Of a DNA stretch of 64,000 bases, positions 9,124 through 18,145 are shown piece after piece. Every line of letters starts with the position of its first letter. Within the stretch, counting starts at the first letter, position 1. The notes beneath the pieces were generated by a model. That model did no database searches. It saw nothing but the letters and a program-made list of their open reading frames with translations, and was not told where the DNA came from. This stretch comes from an uncultured Pedobacter sp. Lineage in GTDB: Bacteria > Bacteroidota > Bacteroidia > Sphingobacteriales > Sphingobacteriaceae. A program made the translations under genes and the position numbers. The stretch covers positions 19,032 through 83,031 of the forward strand of contig NZ_CAMLIG010000019.1 in assembly GCF_946480185.1 (NCBI RefSeq), read 5' to 3'.

Positions 9124-9751
9124 AAACCTGTTGTAAATGCGCTACACTATTGAAAACCTCAATACTAAAATCTTTACCGTCATAATCTAAAACATATAAA
9201 GAAGTATTTTTGTGTGGAAAATCATCCATGTGGTTAAAAGTTTTATTCATTAATGCACAAAGCAATAAACGCAGAGCTCTTCCATGCATGCAGATCAGCA
9301 CGGTTTTTTCCTGTTTTTTCGCTAAAATATGGTTCATCGCCTCAGCTTGTCTAAGATGTACTTCATTCGGACTCTCCCCTCCTTCCGCTTTGTTGTCATA
9401 ATCACCTTCCGCCCAAGATTTTACTAATTTATTAAAGCTTACATTTAATTCAGGAGAATGTTCTTTTCCTTCATATATGCCCCAACCAAATTCGTCTAAT
9501 CCGGCTAACTGCTCCCAAGGAATACCTTTTTCAATAAATTTAGCTACAGTTTGGTGCGTACGTTTTAAATCAGAGGTATAAATTTTATCAAAAAGCACAT
9601 CTTTATAGTATTGATAAAATTCTTCAGCTTGTTGTCTTCCGGTATCATTTAAATCAGCATCTACTCCTCTTCCTTGTACAACGTTGTTTTTATTTAAATC
9701 GGTTTCACCATGTCTGATGATGTATAATCTTTTTATTTGGGAATCGCTCAT
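9116..9751 (-). CDS. Histidine phosphatase family protein in the mqn operon
   Basis: 211 residues of the phosphoglycerate-mutase-like superfamily. The phospho-histidine motif is I-I-R-H-G-E-T-D, the second conserved arginine is in T-S-D-L-K-R-T, and the second catalytic histidine is in C-M-H-G-R-A-L-R. It starts 3 bases after the mqnE stop and overlaps mqnA by 8 bases. The substrate is unknown. Its position suggests a link to menaquinone synthesis, but the family is broad and it may simply be a hitch-hiker. Confidence 0.9.
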   Translation of the reverse strand: MSDSQIKRLYIIRHGETDLNKNNVVQGRGVDADLNDTGRQQAEEFYQYYKDVLFDKIYTSDLKRTHQTVAKFIEKGIPWEQLAGLDEFGWGIYEGKEHSPELNVSFNKLVKSWAEGDYDNKAEGGESPNEVHLRQAEAMNHILAKKQEKTVLICMHGRALRLLLCALMNKTFNHMDDFPHKNTSLYVLDYDGKDFSIEVFNSVAHLQQVYG

Positions 9752-9754
9752 AAA

Positions 9755-10948
9755 TTATTTTAAAACAGGTAAAGCGTAGTATCTTGGTTTCACATCGTCT
9801 GCAAATTCAACGTTCTCGAAATCCGTAATTACATTATAAAGTGTATCGCGTTCAATTGGTTGTCTGCCAACAGCTTTTATCAGCTTGACCAAATCTTTTG
9901 TACTCATTGCCGGATGTTGCTCCTCAGCGCCAGCCATACTGTAAATCTTCGTGGTATCGTCCAAAGTTCCATCGATATCATCCACACCAAAGTTTAAAGA
10001 AAGCTGTGCAGTATTTCTACTGATCATAGCCCAATAAGCTTTGATATGGTCAAAATTATCTAGGTAGATTCTTGATACGGCATAATTCCGTAAATCTTCT
10101 ACTACAGATGATTCAGCTACATCAGACATTTGGTTGTCCTTATTCCTGAATTTTAATGGAATAAAAGTTTGGAAACCGCCGGTTTTATCTTGTAGCTGTC
10201 TTAAGCGCTCCAAATGATCTATTCGGTGCGTAAAATTTTCGATATGTCCGTAAAGCATAGTTGCATTAGATCGCATTCCTAATTTATGCCACTCTTCATG
10301 TATCTGCAGCCACTGTTCGGCGTTACATTTATCTTTGGCAATCTTGTTTCTGATTTCTGGATCAAAAATTTCTGCACCTCCGCCCGGCAATGATTCTAAA
10401 CCGGCTTCTTTCATTAATTTCATCCCTGTAGCATAATCAATTTTCGCTTTTTTAAAGATGTAATGATACTCAACTGGAGTTAATGCTTTTACGTGTAACT
10501 CAGGACGATGCTTTTTTATAGCAGAGAACAAACTGGTATAAAATTCCAAATCGTATTGAGGCAAAACCCCTCCTACTATGTGTGCTTCTGTTACAGGCTG
10601 ATCATCATAAGATTTTACAATGTTAAGCATCTCATCCATAGTGTATTCCCATCCTTCACTTCGTTCTTTAATTAAAACAGAATAAGAGCAAAATTTGCAA
10701 TCGTAAACGCAAAGATTGGTAGGTTCTATATGGAAATTCCTGTTGAAATAAGTTTTGTTGCCATGACGTTTTTCTCTGATATAATTAGCTAGAATACCTA
10801 GGTAAGAAAGTTCTCCTTTTTCAAACAAATACACACCTTCATCAAAAGTAATGCGTTCTCCGTTTTTAACTTTTAAGGCAATGTTTCTATGTTGGTCACT
10901 TAAATTTTTATTAGCTAATAAACTCTCAATCTGGTGGCTTGAATTCAT
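9755..10948 (-). CDS. mqnE: Aminofutalosine synthase MqnE (radical SAM)
   Basis: 397-residue radical SAM enzyme joining 3-enolpyruvyl-benzoate to SAM-derived adenosine to give aminofutalosine. The 4Fe-4S ligands are Cys80, Cys84 and Cys87 (C-V-Y-D-C-K-F-C). The G-L-E-S-L-P-G-G-G-A-E-I block is typical of the MqnE/MqnC/CofH group. MqnE rather than MqnC is chosen because a separate, better MqnC match lies at 26.5 kb. It heads the operon with the phosphatase and mqnA, which supports pathway membership. Confidence 0.92.
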   Translation of the reverse strand: MNSSHQIESLLANKNLSDQHRNIALKVKNGERITFDEGVYLFEKGELSYLGILANYIREKRHGNKTYFNRNFHIEPTNLCVYDCKFCSYSVLIKERSEGWEYTMDEMLNIVKSYDDQPVTEAHIVGGVLPQYDLEFYTSLFSAIKKHRPELHVKALTPVEYHYIFKKAKIDYATGMKLMKEAGLESLPGGGAEIFDPEIRNKIAKDKCNAEQWLQIHEEWHKLGMRSNATMLYGHIENFTHRIDHLERLRQLQDKTGGFQTFIPLKFRNKDNQMSDVAESSVVEDLRNYAVSRIYLDNFDHIKAYWAMISRNTAQLSLNFGVDDIDGTLDDTTKIYSMAGAEEQHPAMSTKDLVKLIKAVGRQPIERDTLYNVITDFENVEFADDVKPRYYALPVLK

Positions 10949-10965
10949 ATATATTAGAATTTTGT

Positions 10966-10973
10966 CAAAAATA
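10966..10973 (-). promoter_or_regulatory. -7 box for the mqnE operon
   Basis: On the minus strand this reads TATTTTTG, matching TAnnTTTG, 17 bases before the mqnE ATG. No clear -33 box. Confidence 0.45.
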
Positions 10974-11026
10974 GCAAAAACCCCATTTAATTAGGTTTAA
11001 TTAATGTAAAACAAGTGTGAATGTGT

Positions 11027-11034
11027 TAAGTTTG
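11027..11034 (+). promoter_or_regulatory. -7 box for the Cys/Met PLP enzyme
   Basis: TAAGTTTG matches TAnnTTTG and lies 17 bases before the ATG at 11052. Confidence 0.45.
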
Positions 11035-11051
11035 GAAGAAAAAAATAAATA

Positions 11052-12164
11052 ATGAAAATTGAAACATTAGCTATTCATGCTGGAAATGAATCTGATAAAA
11101 GCACCGGCGCTGTTGTACAACCTTTAACACTTTCCACTACGTTTTTGCGGGGTCCACAAGGAGATTACCCAGGTGGCTATATGTATTCAAGAGCAGAAAA
11201 TCCGAATAGAAAAGCGCTAGAAAATGTTCTGGCTAAACTGGAAAACGGAGTTGACGCTTGTGCTTTTTCATCGGGCAATGCGGCGGGGATGTCGGTTTTT
11301 CAGGCTTTGGAACCGGGCAGCCACATTATTTGCCCTGATGATATGTACCACGGTTTGCGTAACCAGCTAAAATTAATGTTTAAAGGGATTTTGACTTTTG
11401 ATTTTATAGATTTTACCGATGTTGAACTTATTTTTAATACCATTAAACGCGAGACGAGGTTGATTTGGGCAGAAACGCCTTCAAATCCCTTAATGAAACT
11501 TTGTGATATCGGAGCTATTGCGCATATCGCCCGTGAGCATCAGATTACTTTTGTAATCGATAACACTTTTGCTTCTCCCATTTGCCAAAAACCCTTGGAT
11601 TTAGGAGCCGATATTGTGATGCATTCTACCACTAAGTACATGAACGGACATAGTGATGTTTCTGGCGGTGCTTTAATTACAAAGGAAGAAAGTGATTTGT
11701 GGAGCAAAATTAGAATTGTACAGGGTTATGGCGGTGCAATCCCCTCTCCTTTTGATTGTTATATGGTAACAAGAGGAATTAAAACTTTACCTTACCGCAT
11801 GCGTGGACATGTTGAAAATGCAACAGCTTTGGCTAACTATTTAGAAAATCATCCGGCTGTTGAAGCTGTTTTTTATCCTGGTTTGGCGTCGCATCCGCAA
11901 CATCAGCTAGCGCAACAACAGATGCTTTCTTACGGTGGGATGTTGTCGTTTTTATTAAAGGGCGGAGAGGAAAAGGCACATAGCGTTGTAAACGCCTTGA
12001 AAATATTTACACAGGCAACAAGTTTAGGAGGCGTAGAAAGTTTAATTGAGCACAGGTATTCTGTTGAAGGACCAGATACAAAAACTCCGAAAAACTTATT
12101 AAGGGTTTCTGTTGGTTTAGAGCATATTGATGATTTAATTGCCGATTTAGAGGCTGCGCTATAA
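11052..12164 (+). CDS. Cys/Met metabolism PLP-dependent enzyme (cystathionine gamma-synthase/lyase or methionine gamma-lyase type)
   Basis: 370-residue fold-type I PLP enzyme. The Schiff-base lysine is Lys195 in H-S-T-T-K-Y-M-N-G-H, Asp170 in F-V-I-D-N-T-F binds the pyridine nitrogen, and S-S-G-N-A-A-G-M forms the phosphate-binding turn. The family acts in trans-sulfuration or methionine breakdown; members with different reactions look alike, so the exact reaction is left open. Own promoter upstream and a shared terminator downstream make it monocistronic. Confidence 0.9.
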   Translation: MKIETLAIHAGNESDKSTGAVVQPLTLSTTFLRGPQGDYPGGYMYSRAENPNRKALENVLAKLENGVDACAFSSGNAAGMSVFQALEPGSHIICPDDMYHGLRNQLKLMFKGILTFDFIDFTDVELIFNTIKRETRLIWAETPSNPLMKLCDIGAIAHIAREHQITFVIDNTFASPICQKPLDLGADIVMHSTTKYMNGHSDVSGGALITKEESDLWSKIRIVQGYGGAIPSPFDCYMVTRGIKTLPYRMRGHVENATALANYLENHPAVEAVFYPGLASHPQHQLAQQQMLSYGGMLSFLLKGGEEKAHSVVNALKIFTQATSLGGVESLIEHRYSVEGPDTKTPKNLLRVSVGLEHIDDLIADLEAAL

Positions 12165-12169
12165 AGTTA

Positions 12170-12207
12170 AAATCAATTGGATGATTAATCATCCAACTGA
12201 TTTTTTA
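12170..12207. terminator. Bidirectional terminator between PLP enzyme and ppx
   Basis: Long near-perfect inverted repeat centred on GGATGATTAATCATCC, with an A-run on the left and a T-run on the right. It serves both converging genes. Confidence 0.8.
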
Positions 12208-12211
12208 AGAC

Positions 12212-13093
12212 CTACTTCTTAAAATTCTTTTCTATCAATAAGTTGATAATTCCATCTACCATACCCACCTTGGGAACATGGATTTGTTTAATGGAAGCAT
12301 AACTCATCACTGTTAAAAAAATCTGACAGGCTGGAATAATAACATCTGCCCTATCTTGGTTTAAACCTAAAGTAAATATCCGTTCTTTTAAAGAGTGTGC
12401 ATTTAAATGATCATATTGGGCTTTTAGTTTAGCAAAACTTAAAGGCGTCCCGTCTTTTTCTCCTGCTAACCTAAAAAGCTTATTAATGTTACCGCCGGTA
12501 CCAATGCCCATTAAGTTTTTATAGTTTTTGGTTTCGGTCTTAATCCACAATTTTAAATCCTCCCAGGTTTCGTCTTTATCCTGGTGATCTAAAATTCTGA
12601 TGGTACCCAAATTAAAAGATTTTGAGGCTACAGGTTTGCCTTCAGAAAATATAGATAATTCTGTGCTACCACCGCCTACGTCAATATAAAGGTAATTCGC
12701 ATTATGTTCAAAATCCTGATCGATATGACTTGAATAAATAATGTTTGCTTCTTTTTGTCCTTCAACAATTTCTAAATCTATACCGGCTTCCTCTTTAATT
12801 CTCCGTACCAAATCTGGTCCGTTTTCAGCCTCACGTAAGGCCGAAGTTGCGCAGGCCATATAATCTTCTACATGGTAAACATCCATGAGGTTTTTAAAGG
12901 CAATCATTGTTTTTACCAGCTCCTCCGCTTTTTTATCACAAATATGATGGTCGATAAAAGCATTATCTCCTAATCTTAACGGCACCCTAATTAATGAGGT
13001 TTTTTTGAAAGTTGTTTTTCCTTCGATTGATAAAATGGAAGCAATTAATAATCTGATGGCATTAGAACCGATGTCAATAGCTGCGTATCTCAA
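12212..13093 (-). CDS. Ppx/GppA-family exopolyphosphatase
   Basis: 293 residues of the ASKHA fold. It has the phosphate-1 loop A-I-D-I-G-S-N-A-I-R-L-L, Y-I-D-V-G-G-G-S-T-E in the middle, and G-I-G-T-G-G-N in the C-terminal part. These enzymes hydrolyse polyphosphate ends or pppGpp. It lacks the long C-terminal domains of E. coli Ppx (513 residues), as is usual in Bacteroidota. The TTG start overlaps the ppk1 TGA stop in the tetranucleotide TTGA, so translation of the two is probably coupled. Confidence 0.9.
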   Translation of the reverse strand: MRYAAIDIGSNAIRLLIASILSIEGKTTFKKTSLIRVPLRLGDNAFIDHHICDKKAEELVKTMIAFKNLMDVYHVEDYMACATSALREAENGPDLVRRIKEEAGIDLEIVEGQKEANIIYSSHIDQDFEHNANYLYIDVGGGSTELSIFSEGKPVASKSFNLGTIRILDHQDKDETWEDLKLWIKTETKNYKNLMGIGTGGNINKLFRLAGEKDGTPLSFAKLKAQYDHLNAHSLKERIFTLGLNQDRADVIIPACQIFLTVMSYASIKQIHVPKVGMVDGIINLLIEKNFKK

Positions 13094-15150
13094 TTTTGCT
13101 GAATTTTATTTTTTAAATAATTATAAGTATCAATCTGTGTACGATAAGGTACTTTGACACCCGTTTTGCGGTACTTGTTGTTATTAAGTGCATTAATTTC
13201 CCTGGCTTTGGTATTATCCATTAACTGGATATCTATCAGTTCGATAATTTCCTTTTTGATTAATGGATCATAAATCGGGAAACCAACCTCAATTCTATGG
13301 TCGAGATTACGTGTCATTAAATCTGCGGAAAGCAAATAAACCTCTTCCTTTCCGTTATTTCCAAAAATCCAAATGCGGGCGTGTTCCAAAAACTTATCTA
13401 TAATAGAAATCACTTCAATATTTTCACTAAAACCGACTTGGTTAGGTACTAAACAGCACATCCCCCTTACAATTAGCTTAATTTTAACTCCAGCATTACT
13501 TGCTTCATACAGCTTTTTGATGGTAAGCTCATCTGCCAACGAGTTCATTTTTAAAGTCAAATACGCATTCTTTTTAGCTTTAGCATTTTTAATCTCTCTG
13601 TCAATAAAAGAAAACAGCTTTTTACGAGTTTCTGTTGGCGAAACAATTAAATGCTCATAATCTTTAGAGATTTTTTTGTTTTCTATATTTGTAAAAAGCT
13701 TACTTAGTTCTTTAGTGATGTTTTCGTTTGCGGTAAAAAGACTGTGATCACAATAAAGTTTTGCTGTTTTTTCATTGTAATTACCGGTGGATAAATTTGC
13801 ATAATAAACCGTTTTACCTTTTTCTATACGGGTAATCATGCAAATTTTGGTATGTACTTTATACCCAGTAATTCCATAATTAACCTCTACACCTTCTTCT
13901 TCCAGCTTGCCTGTCCAGTAAATGTTTGCCTGCTCATCAAACCTGGCTTTTAGCTCCACCAAACAAATCACCTTTTTGCCATTCCTTGAAGCATTGATCA
14001 GCGCATTTATAATTCTTGAATTTTGTGCTAAACGGTAAAGGGTAATGTGTATGGTGGTAACGCGAGGGTCAATTGCTGCTTCGCGTAAAAAATGGATAAT
14101 GTAATCAAAGGACTGATAAGGCAAATTGATTAAGTAATCTTGCTTCTTGATCAACTCAAGCATTCCTTTATTTACACTTAAATCTTTAACAGGGAGCGGT
14201 TTAATACTTCTATAGCTTAAAGTTTCAGGCCCAACGTTTGGAAAAGCGATAAAGTCTTTAAAATTATGATACTTATTGCCTGGAATTAAACTTTCTGAAT
14301 ACAGATTTAATTTGCTTACTACTACGTTTAGCATATCAATAGGCATACTGCTATCGTAAAGTAGGCGCATCGGCTTTCCTTTTTTTCTTTTCTGTAGGCT
14401 TTTTGAAAGTGCTTCAATAAATCTGTCGCTCACATTTGTATCTAAATCAAGTGCGGCATCACGTGTTACCTGTAAAGAGTACGCTTCAATAATATTGTAA
14501 TGAAAAATAAAGAAGATTTCATCTAAACAATAGCGTATTACATCATCTAAAAGAATGATAAACTTTAAATCGTTTGTATCCGGAAGAATTAAAAATCGGT
14601 CTAAACTTTCTGGGATTTCAATTAGCGCATACTTAATTTTAGCCTTGCTGTCATTGTGGCTAAGTTTTACTAAAAAGTAAATTACCCGATCCCGTAATTC
14701 AGGGAAAGGTTTATTGTCATCGATTATGATAGGGACAATTGCTGGTAGTATTTTTTCGCGGAAATAACTTTTAACAAATCCTCCTCTGCTTACGTTGAGC
14801 TGTTGATCGTTTAAAATAAAGATTTTATTTTCTGCAAGTTCTTTGATGATTTGCTCATAAAGCAGGTTAAATTTCTTTTCCTGCTTTACAACAATATTTT
14901 TAATTTGATTAAGTATTTTTTTAGGATTAAACCCGAGCTCATCTTTGGTTTTGCTAACCACAGTTACCAAACGGTTAAGTGTTGCTACCCTCACCCTATA
15001 AAATTCGTCAAGGTTGGAAGAAAAAATCGCCAAAAACTTTATTCTTTCTATTAACGGGACAGACTTATCTGCCGCTTCTTGCAAAACTCTTGCGTTAAAA
15101 TAAAGCCAACTAATTTCTCTGTTAAGTAAAGGCGGTTTTTCTTTATTCAT
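13090..15150 (-). CDS. ppk1: Polyphosphate kinase 1
   Basis: 686-residue polyphosphate kinase that builds polyphosphate from ATP. The N-terminal domain begins N-R-E-I-S-W-L-Y-F-N-A-R-V. The C1 and C2 phospholipase-D-like domains follow, with the phosphohistidine in V-H-T-K-I-C-M-I and the later L-I-V-R-G-M-C-C-L and D-H-R-I-E-V-G-F-P-I blocks. ATG at 15150 is chosen: an in-frame TTG 42 bases upstream is possible, but the N-terminus of the family matches the ATG. It is coupled to ppx, a common pairing. Confidence 0.94.
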   Translation of the reverse strand: MNKEKPPLLNREISWLYFNARVLQEAADKSVPLIERIKFLAIFSSNLDEFYRVRVATLNRLVTVVSKTKDELGFNPKKILNQIKNIVVKQEKKFNLLYEQIIKELAENKIFILNDQQLNVSRGGFVKSYFREKILPAIVPIIIDDNKPFPELRDRVIYFLVKLSHNDSKAKIKYALIEIPESLDRFLILPDTNDLKFIILLDDVIRYCLDEIFFIFHYNIIEAYSLQVTRDAALDLDTNVSDRFIEALSKSLQKRKKGKPMRLLYDSSMPIDMLNVVVSKLNLYSESLIPGNKYHNFKDFIAFPNVGPETLSYRSIKPLPVKDLSVNKGMLELIKKQDYLINLPYQSFDYIIHFLREAAIDPRVTTIHITLYRLAQNSRIINALINASRNGKKVICLVELKARFDEQANIYWTGKLEEEGVEVNYGITGYKVHTKICMITRIEKGKTVYYANLSTGNYNEKTAKLYCDHSLFTANENITKELSKLFTNIENKKISKDYEHLIVSPTETRKKLFSFIDREIKNAKAKKNAYLTLKMNSLADELTIKKLYEASNAGVKIKLIVRGMCCLVPNQVGFSENIEVISIIDKFLEHARIWIFGNNGKEEVYLLSADLMTRNLDHRIEVGFPIYDPLIKKEIIELIDIQLMDNTKAREINALNNNKYRKTGVKVPYRTQIDTYNYLKNKIQQN

Positions 15151-15243
15151 TTGAAATAAAAAGAAGTCCCGGGCAATTGTCCGGAACGTCAAAAGTGCGA
15201 ATAAGCTGAGAATTAATTATTAAGTTAATGTTAACAATTAAAT

Positions 15244-15999
15244 TTATCCTCTTTTATATTTGTTTCTTGGGCCAGCCTCTAAAGGTAGGTCTGTATTTTG
15301 AGGCTTGGTATCTGATTTTGGTATTGGAGATTTCGTTCTTCTTTTGCTCACTACCGGAGTTTCTGGATGGGTATTTTCTACTGCTGAATTTGTAGTTTCT
15401 TTTTCTTCAGCAGGTTTTGTAGCCACTTTTGCAACTGGTTTTGTGACTGTCTTTTTAACAGGAACCGTTTTTTTGGCTTCTGCTACTGCTTTTTTAACAA
15501 CTGTTTTTGTTGCAACTTTATTAACAGGTACAGCAGCTTTGCTAACTTCTTCTTTAACGACCGCCACTGCTTTTTTAACAACTGGCTTTGCTACAACTTT
15601 TTTAGTTGATATCGCTTTTTCAACTTCTTTAGAAATAGCTGGCAATACATCAACTGTTTTTACCGAGCCTGCCTTTTTAACTACTTTCTTTGTGTCTTTT
15701 TTAGCCTGACTTACAATTTTATCAAGTTTATCAACGTTCTTTTTAACGTCTGCTTTTTTAGACTTTTTAACCTGAGAAACCTTATCGTCTATAGATTTTT
15801 TGGCTTCTTTTAATTTACGGTTTAATCTTTTTGCTAAAACCTTACTTGTTTTTTTTATTTCATCACCTATATCTTCTGCATCATGCCCCAAGCTAAATAC
15901 AAAATCCTTTATTTTTTTCCTTAAACTAATTTCAAGTTTTTCGGTAGCTTTTTTGCCAGCTTTAATTGTTGATTTCGTTTTCTGAGATTTCATTGCCAT
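15244..15999 (-). CDS. Lysine/alanine-rich histone-H1-like protein
   Basis: 251 residues with extreme composition. Residues ~20-90 form a basic helical region. Residues ~90-210 consist of degenerate V-V-K-K-A-V-A / K-P-V-A-K-V type repeats, like bacterial H1-type Lys/Ala/Pro tails. The C-terminus is less repetitive and ends R-N-K-Y-K-R-G. Likely a DNA- or polyanion-binding protein; the repeats resemble HctB/H1-like tails but no fold can be assigned. It lies on the same strand 93 bases upstream of the ppk1 start. Two nearby in-frame Met codons (positions 1 and 3) are both possible starts. The long open frame on the opposite strand is a composition artefact. Confidence 0.75.
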   Translation of the reverse strand: MAMKSQKTKSTIKAGKKATEKLEISLRKKIKDFVFSLGHDAEDIGDEIKKTSKVLAKRLNRKLKEAKKSIDDKVSQVKKSKKADVKKNVDKLDKIVSQAKKDTKKVVKKAGSVKTVDVLPAISKEVEKAISTKKVVAKPVVKKAVAVVKEEVSKAAVPVNKVATKTVVKKAVAEAKKTVPVKKTVTKPVAKVATKPAEEKETTNSAVENTHPETPVVSKRRTKSPIPKSDTKPQNTDLPLEAGPRNKYKRG

Positions 16000-16056
16000 G
16001 GTTTAAAATTTTAAATTTATCTTTATTTTTTTATTATAACAAATAATATTCCAAAC

Positions 16057-16551
16057 ATGCCTTCTTTTGATATTGTTAGCAAAATAGATGCTCAAAACTT
16101 AGATAATGCAGTGAATAACGCTAAAAAAGAAATTTTAAACCGTTATGATTTTAACACTTCTAAAAGTACAGTTGAACTGGATAAGAAAACAAATGTACTG
16201 ACTGTTGTTACAGAAGATGATATGCGTTTGAAAGCAATTACAGATGCAATCATTTCCAGATTTGTAAAACAGAACATAGATCCAAAAGCTTTAGATTTCG
16301 AAAAACCTTTTATTTCCGTTACAGGAAATATGATTAAAAAAGAAATTATAGTGAAAGAGGGAATTGATAAGGAAGCAGCAAAAAAAGTAGTAAAGAAAAT
16401 TAAAGATTCGGGGTTAAAGGTACAAGCGGCTATTATGGAAGACCAAGTACGTGTAACGGGCAAAAAATTAGACGATTTGCAGGCAGTAATTGCTTTATGC
16501 CGAACGGAAGATTTTGGCCAGCCTTTGCAGTATATTAATATGAGAAGCTAG
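16057..16551 (+). CDS. YajQ-family nucleotide-binding protein
   Basis: 164 residues, full length for the family, starting M-P-S-F-D-I-V-S-K-I-D and ending P-L-Q-Y-I-N-M-R, both family hallmarks. YajQ proteins have two ferredoxin-like domains. Some Xanthomonas members bind cyclic di-GMP and others bind nucleotides or RNA, so the ligand here is not known. The gene diverges from the lysine-rich protein with 57 bases between starts. Confidence 0.93.
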   Translation: MPSFDIVSKIDAQNLDNAVNNAKKEILNRYDFNTSKSTVELDKKTNVLTVVTEDDMRLKAITDAIISRFVKQNIDPKALDFEKPFISVTGNMIKKEIIVKEGIDKEAAKKVVKKIKDSGLKVQAAIMEDQVRVTGKKLDDLQAVIALCRTEDFGQPLQYINMRS

Positions 16552-16617
16552 ATTTTGGTTGCTAAATGGAGAGTTTTGGAAGCAATAAAGTATTACGCTT
16601 TTAAATCTTTGATAATT

Positions 16618-16654
16618 AGTCCTGTTGCTGTAACGGATTATCAACAACAGGACT
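16618..16654. terminator. Bidirectional hairpin between yajQ and the GH28 gene
   Basis: Perfect 10-bp stem AGTCCTGTTG/CAACAGGACT with a 17-base loop, placed between two convergent genes. T-runs are weak. Confidence 0.55.
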
Positions 16655-16662
16655 AACAATCA

Positions 16663-17952
16663 TTATTGAATAAAATCTGCGTGAGTAGTCTCAAGTTTGT
16701 TTTTTCCTTGTTTGGTAATGATGTTACAATCTTTAAACTGGATACCTTTTGCAAAGAAAACACCAAATGCTTTGTCTGCTTTTATATTTACATTTTTGAA
16801 AATCACGTTGGTAACCGGTGCTTCTGGCAAGCCCCAAATTAAGCCTGCCCGTTTGCCAGATTGAACAGTAGCTGTAATATTTTCGAAAGTAAAATTGCGG
16901 TAAATTGGAGTTTTTTCTGCAACAGGTGCAGACGGATAAGTGTCTGCAATTTCAGGGGTGATTTTTTGTAAATCCCTATATTCTTTTCCCACTGCCATGT
17001 AAGAGGCATATATTAAAATAGGAATGCCTACGTTGGTCATTTTTAAATTCCGGTAAGTTATATTTTCAACAACTCCTCCTCTATCTCTGTCTGTCTTAAT
17101 ACGGATACCACAGTCTGTATTGGTAAAAGTGCAGTTTTCAACAGTAATGTTAGCTACTCCTCCGTTGGTATAACTACCAATTGAAACGCCATGTCCGTTG
17201 CCGTAATTACAATTTCTAATGAGTACATCAGAGGTATTTCCTCCGCAAGTATAATCGTCATCACCCACGCTTACGTTACAGTTCTCTACTAAAATATGAT
17301 GCCCAGAAACATCACAGGCATCTGTATTATGGCTTGGGTTTACCGGATCTGTTGATGACGGCGCAGCAACGGTTACGCCACTAACGGTTACGTTTGACGC
17401 TCCACTTATTGCAATATGAAATTTTGGAGAATTGGTTAAAGTAACATCTTTAATTAAAATTTTCTCGCAATGTCCAAAAGAAATCATTTTGGGGCGATTA
17501 GCACCTTTCGTTTTTGCATAAGGCCACCAAGGACTTCCTTGCCCATCAATAGTTCCTTTTCCGGTGATAGCAATGTCATGAAGTTTTGAGCCGGTTATAA
17601 AACTGGTTCCTTCTTTCAGTCCGCCAGGATACCTGTCTATTGGTAAAAACCGAAGGACAGCAGCAGAATCAATCTGTAAATTAATGTTGTTGTTAAACTG
17701 TAATGAACCGCATAAATATTCGCCTACAGGTATCTCAACTTTTCCTCCGCCTACTTTTACGGCAGCATCTATTGCATTTTGGATAGCTTGGGTATTGTCT
17801 GTTTGGTTATCACTAACTGCGCCAAATGTTTTAATGTTGAACACTTTATTTGGAATAAATGGCAATTCCGGTGCTACATAGGCTGATTGAGCTTTCGCTG
17901 ATTGCAGAACGAAAAATGTTAAACCTAAGAATAAATAATGGGTTGGTTTCAT
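16663..17952 (-). CDS. Glycoside hydrolase family 28 (polygalacturonase-like), secreted
   Basis: 429 residues with a signal peptide (M-K-P-T-H-Y-L-F-L-G-L-T-F-F-V... ending A-K-A-Q). The mature part is a right-handed beta-helix beginning F-N-I-K-T-F-G-A-V-S-D, with the G-x-I-D-G-Q-G repeat, N-T-D-A-C-D, G-D-D-D-Y and G-H-G-V-S-I-G catalytic blocks of GH28, and later I-R-I-K-T-D. The usual GH28 motif is N-T-D-G; here it is N-T-D-A, and G-D-D-D-Y replaces the more common Q-D-D. Substrate may be a pectin-like glycan. ATG at 17952 gives a normal signal peptide; a TTG 36 bases upstream would spoil it. Confidence 0.88.
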   Translation of the reverse strand: MKPTHYLFLGLTFFVLQSAKAQSAYVAPELPFIPNKVFNIKTFGAVSDNQTDNTQAIQNAIDAAVKVGGGKVEIPVGEYLCGSLQFNNNINLQIDSAAVLRFLPIDRYPGGLKEGTSFITGSKLHDIAITGKGTIDGQGSPWWPYAKTKGANRPKMISFGHCEKILIKDVTLTNSPKFHIAISGASNVTVSGVTVAAPSSTDPVNPSHNTDACDVSGHHILVENCNVSVGDDDYTCGGNTSDVLIRNCNYGNGHGVSIGSYTNGGVANITVENCTFTNTDCGIRIKTDRDRGGVVENITYRNLKMTNVGIPILIYASYMAVGKEYRDLQKITPEIADTYPSAPVAEKTPIYRNFTFENITATVQSGKRAGLIWGLPEAPVTNVIFKNVNIKADKAFGVFFAKGIQFKDCNIITKQGKNKLETTHADFIQ

Positions 17953-18145
17953 TTGTTTGAGTTGGAATGGTTTGAAATAAAAAAACAATTTCGTGATTTT
18001 TTATTGTAAAGACGCTGATTTATTGTTTGGAGGCAATTTATTTACTGAGTCCCAAATTCTGATATGAAAAATGTATTTCTCAATATTTTAGATTAGGTAT
18101 GTTCATTCAGAAAAAGACAATAAAGAATGATTTTTAAAAATATCT

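Noticed and set aside
15305..15709. 134-residue plus-strand frame inside the lysine-rich gene
   Set aside because: It is the antisense shadow of repetitive Lys/Ala/Val codons, giving a Thr/Phe/Ala-rich sequence without structure.
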